Below, piece after piece: positions 59,894-64,000 of a stretch of 64,000 nt of DNA. Numbering within the stretch: the first letter of the stretch is position 1; each line of letters opens with the position of its first letter. The notes beneath the pieces are model-generated. The model did no database searches and was not told the origin of the DNA. It saw only the letters and a program-made list of their open reading frames with translations. The DNA lies in contig CAVQHY010000011.1 in NCBI GenBank assembly GCA_963712465.1, forward strand, positions 1 through 64,000, written 5' to 3'. Source of the DNA: CAVQHY01 sp963712465. Its GTDB lineage: Bacteria; Actinomycetota; Thermoleophilia; Gaiellales; Gaiellaceae. The position numbers were made by a program, and so were the translations under genes.

Positions 59894-60168
59894 GGGCCCT
59901 GCAGGGTCGCGAGCAGCTCGGGATCGAGCGGATCGAGCGATCCGCCCGCGAGCCTTGCCGCCTCGACCCAGAGCGATCCGAGATCGGTGACGACCACCGC
60001 CGATCCCTTGCGGTCGCGGAGCGTGTAGACGGCGCCGCTCCAGTCGTCGAGAGAGAGCCCGTAGTGATCGAGCACGCGGTTGACGACCTGCACCCGTAGG
60101 TGGCGGGCGCGAGCGCCACCCCGCTCGGCCCAGTGGTCGGAGAGCAACGCCCCGCAGAGAGAACACAT
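59890..60168 (-). CDS. Small CxxC protein paired with the G3E GTPase
   Basis: 92-residue frame beginning MCSLCGALLSDHWAE, a CxxC metal-knuckle motif, followed by a helical segment (RHLRVQVVNRVLDHYGLSLD) and a strand-rich part (GAVYTLRDRKGSAVVVTDLG). No named family is known to me. It overlaps the GTPase start by four bases (ATGA), so it is probably the metal acceptor, partner or regulator of that GTPase. I use ATG 60168 because the longer upstream frame overlaps the divergent deacetylase gene. Confidence 0.65.
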   Translation of the reverse strand: MCSLCGALLSDHWAERGGARARHLRVQVVNRVLDHYGLSLDDWSGAVYTLRDRKGSAVVVTDLGSLWVEAARLAGGSLDPLDPELLATLQGP

Positions 60169-60205
60169 TAGGCTCCGTTCTAGCAGGCGAGACGAGGGAG
60201 GAGAT

Positions 60206-61084
60206 ATGGCGAAGGAGATCCTGTGCGCGTTCGGCGTCGACGTCGACGCGGTGGCCGGCTGGCTCGGCTCGTACGGCGGCGAGGACTCACCCGACGACAT
60301 CTCCCGCGGCCTCTTCGCGGGCGAGGTGGGCACGCCCCGCCTCCTGAAGCTGTTCGCGAAGTACGGCTTGAAGACGACCTGGTTCATCCCCGGGCACTCG
60401 ATCGAGACGTTCCCCGCGGAGACGCAGATGGTCGTCGAGGCCGGTCACGAGATCGGGATGCACGGCTACTCGCACGAGAACCCGATCGCGATGACGCCGG
60501 AGCAGGAGGAGGAGATCCTCGTCAAGTGCATCGGGCTGATCGAGCAGGTCTCGGGACGCAGGCCGACCGGCTACGTCGCTCCGTGGTGGGAGTTCTCCAA
60601 CGTCACCAACGAGCTCCTGCTCGCGCACGGGATCAAGTACGACCACTCGCTGATGCACAGGGACTTCCACCCCTACTACGTGCGGGTAGGGGACTCCTGG
60701 ACGAGGATCGACTACTCGAAGAAGGCGAGCGAGTGGATGGTGCCGCTCGAGCGCGGCGAGGAGACGGACCTGATCGAAATTCCGGCGAGCTGGTATCTCG
60801 ACGATCTCCCGCCGATGATGTTCATCAAGAAGTCCCCGAACTCGCATGGCTTCGTCAACCCGCGTCACCTCGAGGAGATGTGGCGCGACCAGTTCGACTA
60901 CGTCTACCGCGAGGAGGAGTACGCGGTTTTCGCGATGACCATCCATCCCGACGTCTCCGGCCGTCCGCAGGTGATCCTCATGCTCGAGCGGATGATCGAG
61001 TACCTGAATACCCACGACGGCGTCCGGTGGGCGACGTTCGACGAGATCGCCGACGACTTCGCCCGGAGGTCACCCCGCGCCTAG
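60206..61084 (+). CDS. Polysaccharide deacetylase-family hydrolase (PuuE/PgdA-like)
   Basis: 292-residue NodB-type hydrolase. FGVDVDAVAGWLGSY supplies the first metal Asp, HGYSHENPIAM the two His ligands, and GYVAPWWEFSNVT and FAMTIHPDVSGRPQ the later catalytic motifs. The cytosolic form without signal peptide resembles HpPgdA-like and allantoinase/PuuE-type members, so substrates might be N-acyl or ureido compounds instead of chitin-like polymers. A GAGGGAGGAG site lies in front of the ATG. It is divergent from the CxxC/G3E operon; a shared function in nitrogen or amine catabolism is inference. Confidence 0.85.
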   Translation: MAKEILCAFGVDVDAVAGWLGSYGGEDSPDDISRGLFAGEVGTPRLLKLFAKYGLKTTWFIPGHSIETFPAETQMVVEAGHEIGMHGYSHENPIAMTPEQEEEILVKCIGLIEQVSGRRPTGYVAPWWEFSNVTNELLLAHGIKYDHSLMHRDFHPYYVRVGDSWTRIDYSKKASEWMVPLERGEETDLIEIPASWYLDDLPPMMFIKKSPNSHGFVNPRHLEEMWRDQFDYVYREEEYAVFAMTIHPDVSGRPQVILMLERMIEYLNTHDGVRWATFDEIADDFARRSPRA

Positions 61085-61117
61085 GCGCGGTACGCGGTCA
61101 CTTCGGCCCTTCGCCCG

Positions 61118-61831
61118 ATGCATGCCATCGTCCTTCTCAGCGACGAGCCCCGCTTCCGGCCGTTCCCGTTTGCGCTGCAGCTCGACGGCCCGGTCGGCAA
61201 TGCGGTCGCCGACGCCCGGGAGCAGCTCGCCCGTGCGGTGGGACGCTTCGACGGGCCGATCGCCTTCTGTCACGGCATCTCTCCGCTGGGCGTGATTCTG
61301 CGGCGAGCCGGCCGGTACTCGGAGGCCCGCGTCGTCTTCCAGGAGCCGTCGCTCGCATACCGGCTGGGCTTTGCGCTCGGCGTCCAGCTCTTCGTCGAGC
61401 GGGCTGACGGAGCCGTGCTCTTCCAGCAGCGCGGACCGTCGATCGGTCGTGATCCGCTCCTGTGGACGGCCTCGGCATCGGGTGGGCTCTCCCCCGGCGA
61501 GGAGCCTCGGTTCGCGATGCTCGCTGACGCCGCGGAGGAGCTCGGTGTGAGCGAGAACGACCTGGAGGGCCTGGGTGCGCAGGCGATCGTGGCGAACGAC
61601 GACACCGGCTCCGCGCTCGTCGTCTACCGGGCACACCTGCGCGACGGCAGCGAGTTGCGCCCCGCGGCCAAGAAGGTGGCCGAGCTTCGCTGGGCGGCTG
61701 ATCTGCGCGCGCTCGGCGCCCAGGTTTCTGCGGATACCGTCGCCTGCTGGGAGGCGCTCGAGCGGGCTCGCGGTGCCCGACGCGATTCAGCCGAGTCTTT
61801 TCAGGACCACTCTCCGAACGCAGAACCCTAG
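61118..61831 (+). CDS. Nudix-like hydrolase domain protein with degenerate Nudix box
   Basis: 237-residue protein. The central fold resembles Nudix hydrolases: strand GFALGVQLFVERADGAVLFQ, then TASASGGLSPGEEPRFAMLA and DAAEELGV. In canonical enzymes this helix reads Gx5Ex7REUxEExGU; here the RE pair is replaced (LADAAEELGV), so hydrolase activity is doubtful. The N-terminal ~90 residues (LLSDEPRFRPFPFALQLDG) are not recognised. The C-terminus is helical (ADTVACWEALERARG). It could bind a nucleotide-like ligand without cleaving it. Confidence 0.6.
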   Translation: MHAIVLLSDEPRFRPFPFALQLDGPVGNAVADAREQLARAVGRFDGPIAFCHGISPLGVILRRAGRYSEARVVFQEPSLAYRLGFALGVQLFVERADGAVLFQQRGPSIGRDPLLWTASASGGLSPGEEPRFAMLADAAEELGVSENDLEGLGAQAIVANDDTGSALVVYRAHLRDGSELRPAAKKVAELRWAADLRALGAQVSADTVACWEALERARGARRDSAESFQDHSPNAEP

Positions 61832-61886
61832 CCTTCCGGATAGGGACACGCTCGCGCGTCGCGGTATTCTTGGTGGTTCCCTCGTG

Positions 61887-63113
61887 ATGGCCGCAGACGA
61901 CACGGGGCAGCCGCAGACAACGGGCGAGCGGGTTTTTTGCTCCGTCCTAATTGCGTGCGTGCCTTCGCTTCTGTTGGGTCTGGCCGCCTACACGGCCGGC
62001 CCTGGTTTCGCCGTGCTGGTGTTTGGAGGGAGCCTGATCGCTGTCAGCATTCTGACGTACAAATACATGGCACCGGCCGAAATCAACCACGCGCTCGAGG
62101 CGGAGGGCGAGTTAATACACGACGGGACGAAAGCCACAGCCAACCGGGAGCCGAGGGCTGTGTCGGATTACGACGAAATGCAGGCCACCACGGACCACGT
62201 GGCCGAGTGGGATTACGACGAAATGCAGGCCACCACCGAGCACGTGGCCGAGTGGGATCACGACCAAACGCCAGGCACAGTCGACCATGAGGCGGGCGGA
62301 CCAGCGCGGGCCCACGCGAACGGATCCTCTCAGGAGCCGCCGATCGAAGTCATCCCGCTCGCCGACCCATCACAGCTCACGACGAGGCAACGCGGTGCAG
62401 CGTCGGGCAACAACGAAGTCGTGGCGACGACAGGCGCCGGCACGCCGCGGGGGTGCGAGCAGTGCGGCAGCGACTTCCTCCCGGTGCGCGCGAACATGAA
62501 GTACTGCAGCCCGGCCTGTCGGATCGAGGCCGCGAAGCAGCGCCGACGTACGGCCGGGGCGGAGCGCGACGAACGCAACTCCACCCCGGTCCCGATGCTC
62601 GAGGCGGAGGGCGAGTCAATAGGCGACGGGACGAAAGCCACAGCCAACCGAGAGCCGAGGGCTGTGTCGGATTACGACGAAATGCCGGCCACCACGGAGC
62701 ACGTGGCCGAGTGGGACTACGACGAAATGCACGCCACCACCGAGCACGCGGCCGAGTGGGATCATGACGAGACGCCAGCCACTGGCGACCACGAACCGGG
62801 CCAACCGGCGCGGGCTCACGTGAACGGGTCCTCTCAGGCACCGCCGATGGCGGTCAGCCCGCTCGCCGCCCAATCACAGCTCGGAACGGGGCACGAAGGA
62901 GGCGCAGCGCCCGCCACCCACGACGGCGCGGTGACGCCCCGCGCTGGCACATGGCGAGTGTGCAAGCAGTGCGGCAGCGACTTCCTCCCGAGGCGCGCGA
63001 ACATGAAGTACTGCAGCACGGTTTGCCGGATCGACGCGGCGAGCGATCGCCGACGCACTGCCGGGGCGGAGCGCGAGGCACGCGGCTCCACCCCGGTCTC
63101 GACCCGGATCTAG
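61887..63113 (+). CDS. Membrane-anchored zinc-ribbon protein built from tandem repeats
   Basis: 408-residue protein without a named family match. Two membrane helices (VLIACVPSLLLGLAAYTAG; GFAVLVFGGSLIAVSILTY) precede a cytosolic region made of a 168-residue unit present twice. Each unit has three 15-residue repeats (DYDEMQATTDHVAEW type), a low-complexity linker and a zinc ribbon: CEQCGSDFLPVRANMKYCS in copy 1, CKQCGSDFLPRRANMKYCS in copy 2, each followed by a second Cys (ACR/VCR). The motif resembles FCS-like treble-clef fingers. Acidic repeats beside a basic ribbon suggest scaffolding or nucleic-acid tethering to the membrane. ATG 61887 preferred; GTG 61884 is also possible. Confidence 0.65.
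   Translation: MAADDTGQPQTTGERVFCSVLIACVPSLLLGLAAYTAGPGFAVLVFGGSLIAVSILTYKYMAPAEINHALEAEGELIHDGTKATANREPRAVSDYDEMQATTDHVAEWDYDEMQATTEHVAEWDHDQTPGTVDHEAGGPARAHANGSSQEPPIEVIPLADPSQLTTRQRGAASGNNEVVATTGAGTPRGCEQCGSDFLPVRANMKYCSPACRIEAAKQRRRTAGAERDERNSTPVPMLEAEGESIGDGTKATANREPRAVSDYDEMPATTEHVAEWDYDEMHATTEHAAEWDHDETPATGDHEPGQPARAHVNGSSQAPPMAVSPLAAQSQLGTGHEGGAAPATHDGAVTPRAGTWRVCKQCGSDFLPRRANMKYCSTVCRIDAASDRRRTAGAEREARGSTPVSTRI
62094..62597 (+). repeat. 504-bp tandem duplication, copy 1
   Basis: Begins CTCGAGGCGGAGGGCGAGT and is repeated in frame at 62598. The copies are near-identical over the first ~180 bases and diverge gradually later. Within the copy are three 45-bp subrepeats encoding DYDEM.ATT.HVAEW-like 15-mers. 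Confidence 0.85.
62598..63101 (+). repeat. 504-bp tandem duplication, copy 2
   Basis: Second copy of the unit at 62094, offset exactly 504 bases (168 codons). The end is altered where the gene stops. High nucleotide similarity, including at third codon positions, indicates a fairly recent duplication or ongoing gene conversion. Confidence 0.85.
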
Positions 63114-63117
63114 ACGT

Positions 63118-63306
63118 TCAGACGGCCTGGGCCGGCTCGGGCCGCGCGTCTCGGAGTCGTCGGATCAGATCGGCGACGTCTGCTACCTCCTGCTCGAGAT
63201 CCTTCTGGTACTCCTCGAGCGAGCGGAGCCATTCCTCCGCGTTCGGGACGCGGCGACCGAAGCCCGGCTCGCAGCCGCCCCGCCGGTGACGACGGTGTCT
63301 GTGCAT
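63118..63306 (-). CDS. Small coiled-coil partner of the PadR regulator
   Basis: 62-residue protein. Basic N-terminus (MHRHRRHRRGGCEPGFGRRV) followed by a long amphipathic helix with heptads (EEWLRSLEEYQKDLEQEV and ADLIRRLRDARPE). GGGAGGTG lies eight bases before the ATG. It starts five bases after the PadR stop and is clearly cotranscribed with it. Similar small Arg/Cys-rich helical proteins commonly follow PadR genes, but the function is unknown to me. The convergent membrane protein gene ends four bases away. Confidence 0.7.
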   Translation of the reverse strand: MHRHRRHRRGGCEPGFGRRVPNAEEWLRSLEEYQKDLEQEVADVADLIRRLRDARPEPAQAV

Positions 63307-63311
63307 CTGTT

Positions 63312-63692
63312 TCACCTCCCTTCCTCGTAGCGCCTGAGATACCGATCGATGTCGGCCTGCGTCTCGCGTAACGCCTCGGCCCAGCGGTCGAGCAGCCCAC
63401 GCCCGGCGTCGGTGAGCTCGTAGGTGCGCTTCGCGGGGCCCGGAAGGTCTGCGCTCCACTCGGACTGAACGATCCCCTCCTCCTCGAGCGCCCGCATCAG
63501 CCGGTAGAGGTTCCCGACGTCGACACCACCCTCGATTCCCGCGAGCTCCGGAATCCGCTCGAGCAGCTCGTAGCCGTGCATCGGTCGCTCACGAAGAAGG
63601 AGGAGGGCCGCCGGCTCCGCGAAGCGCTCGACACGGGCGCGGACACCCCCCTGCCCACCCCGCCGGCGGCGGTTGCGGGGCGCTCGTCTCAC
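63312..63692 (-). CDS. PadR-family transcriptional regulator
   Basis: 126-residue winged-helix repressor. FAEPAALLLLRERPMHGYEL, NLYRLMRALEEEGIVQSEWS and KRTYELTDAGRGLLDRWAEA are the PadR core. A C-terminal helix (RETQADIDRYLRRYEEG) serves for dimerisation. The N-terminal ~20 residues are very basic. PadR repressors commonly control phenolic-stress or drug-efflux genes. Palindromic sequence just upstream is its likely operator and sits in front of the divergent gene at 63776. Confidence 0.9.
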   Translation of the reverse strand: MRRAPRNRRRRGGQGGVRARVERFAEPAALLLLRERPMHGYELLERIPELAGIEGGVDVGNLYRLMRALEEEGIVQSEWSADLPGPAKRTYELTDAGRGLLDRWAEALRETQADIDRYLRRYEEGR

Positions 63693-63716
63693 GCTTGCCG
63701 CTCGCTATAAGTCAAA

Positions 63717-63726
63717 TACATATGTA
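63717..63726. promoter_or_regulatory. PadR operator candidate
   Basis: TACATATGTA, a perfect 10-bp palindrome in a distinctly AT-rich 30-base stretch between the divergent PadR gene and the partial gene at the window end. PadR sites often contain ATGT/ACAT half-sites. Confidence 0.5.
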
Positions 63727-63775
63727 AGAGACTAGCAAACGCACCCGACCGGAGGTCCGGGCAGGATGAAGCCGT

Positions 63776-64000
63776 ATGGAGCGCGGGTCGCCGCAGTCAG
63801 CCGCGCAACGAGCCGGGCGGCGGGAAGCGCGACGACGGGCGATCCGCAAGCGCCGGCTCGTCGCCCTTGCCGTCCTCGTCGTGCTGATCGCGGGCGTGCC
63901 GGCGGTCGTCCTTGCGGCGGGCGACGGCCCGGCGACCGAAGCGGCGCCTGACGCCCCCCGTGTCGTCCCGGCTTCGCCGCCTCCCGCGTACGCGCCTACC
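63776..64000 (+). CDS. N-terminus of a membrane-anchored or secreted protein, cut by the window edge
   Basis: 75 residues up to the window end. Very basic N-terminus (QRAGRREARRRAIRKRR) followed by a hydrophobic helix LVALAVLVVLIAGVPAVVLA and a Pro/Ala-rich extracellular linker. This is typical for a signal-anchored cell-wall enzyme or penicillin-binding protein, but no catalytic domain is visible yet. ATG 63776 chosen; a second ATG at 63766 lies in another frame that stops early. Divergent from the PadR operon, possibly under its control. Confidence 0.6.
   Translation, partial: MERGSPQSAAQRAGRREARRRAIRKRRLVALAVLVVLIAGVPAVVLAAGDGPATEAAPDAPRVVPASPPPAYAPT

Noticed and set aside
62160..62800. 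Repeated 45-bp units resembling a CRISPR array
   Set aside because: Repeats are contiguous, in frame with a coding sequence and lack unique spacers; they encode a 15-residue peptide repeat.
1..64000. tRNA, rRNA, riboswitch or phage genes
   Set aside because: I looked for GTTCGA-type T-loops, conserved rRNA stretches, leader motifs and phage structural genes and found none with adequate support.

Overview
The window is GC-rich (about 70%) bacterial chromosome with densely packed genes, many GTG/TTG starts and 4-base stop/start overlaps. The gene types (large NAD-dependent glutamate dehydrogenase, PknB-like kinase, copper amine oxidase, intradiol dioxygenase, tandem PGRP amidases, sarcosine-oxidase-like flavoenzyme) suggest an actinobacterium. 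I infer a deep-branching, Thermoleophilia/Gaiella-like heterotroph, because the neighbourhoods do not look like Streptomyces or Mycobacterium. No rRNA, tRNA, CRISPR array or prophage was recognised.

Layout. 0.1-3.2 kb: two VapBC-type toxin-antitoxin pairs around a Ser/Thr kinase that is joined to the tail of a beta-lactamase-like gene. 3.4-7.1 kb: a phosphodiester-glycosidase gene and a Vps62-domain membrane protein, convergent, with an IS481-family element inserted exactly at their shared stop-codon palindrome. 7.3-14.5 kb: broken alpha/beta hydrolase, OmpR-type two-component pair with a PepSY-like protein, ZIP transporter, copper amine oxidase, voltage-gated-like K+ channel. 14.7-26.4 kb: complete oligopeptide-type ABC importer, enolase-superfamily enzyme, MFS exporter with TetR regulator, divergent molybdopterin oxidoreductase and SIS-domain protein. 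26.4-32.3 kb: TIM-barrel isomerase, MFS-cNMP fusion, two PGRP amidase paralogues. 32.3-36.2 kb: zinc/manganese uptake operon (permease-binding protein fusion, ATPase, second permease) divergent from a Fur/Zur regulator. 36.6-42.1 kb: giant glutamate dehydrogenase and hydroxyquinol/catechol dioxygenase. 42.1-44.9 kb: orphan PAS histidine kinase with a tiny zinc-ribbon gene. 45-51.8 kb: sugar-phosphate cluster (ROK protein, HAD phosphatase, glucose-6-phosphate dehydrogenase, EamA transporter, glucokinase, VOC protein, ribose-5-phosphate isomerase). 51.8-55.4 kb: MBL/antiporter chimera and a GntR / zinc-finger / aldehyde dehydrogenase operon. 55.6-61.8 kb: flavoprotein disulfide reductase, TlpA-like thioredoxin, TatA-like micro-protein, sarcosine oxidase, G3E GTPase with a CxxC partner, polysaccharide deacetylase and Nudix-like protein. 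61.9-64 kb: a membrane-anchored zinc-ribbon protein built from a 504-bp tandem duplication, a PadR regulator operon and the start of a membrane-anchored protein.

Together the genes describe a soil- or water-type heterotroph importing peptides and amines (ABC importer, amine oxidase, sarcosine oxidase, glutamate dehydrogenase), degrading aromatics (ring-cleavage dioxygenase, aldehyde dehydrogenase) and feeding glucose into the oxidative pentose-phosphate route (Glk, Zwf, RpiA).

Two quality signals matter to any user. At least seven otherwise intact loci carry single-base frameshifts, several in short G/C runs, and two loci look like fusions of the head of one gene with the tail of another. 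Assembly or base-call error should be excluded before calling these pseudogenes. The most unusual biology is the permease-binding-protein fusion, the repeat-built zinc-ribbon membrane protein, the IS481 insertion that recycles stop codons, and the tryptophan-rich tails of the PGRP pair.
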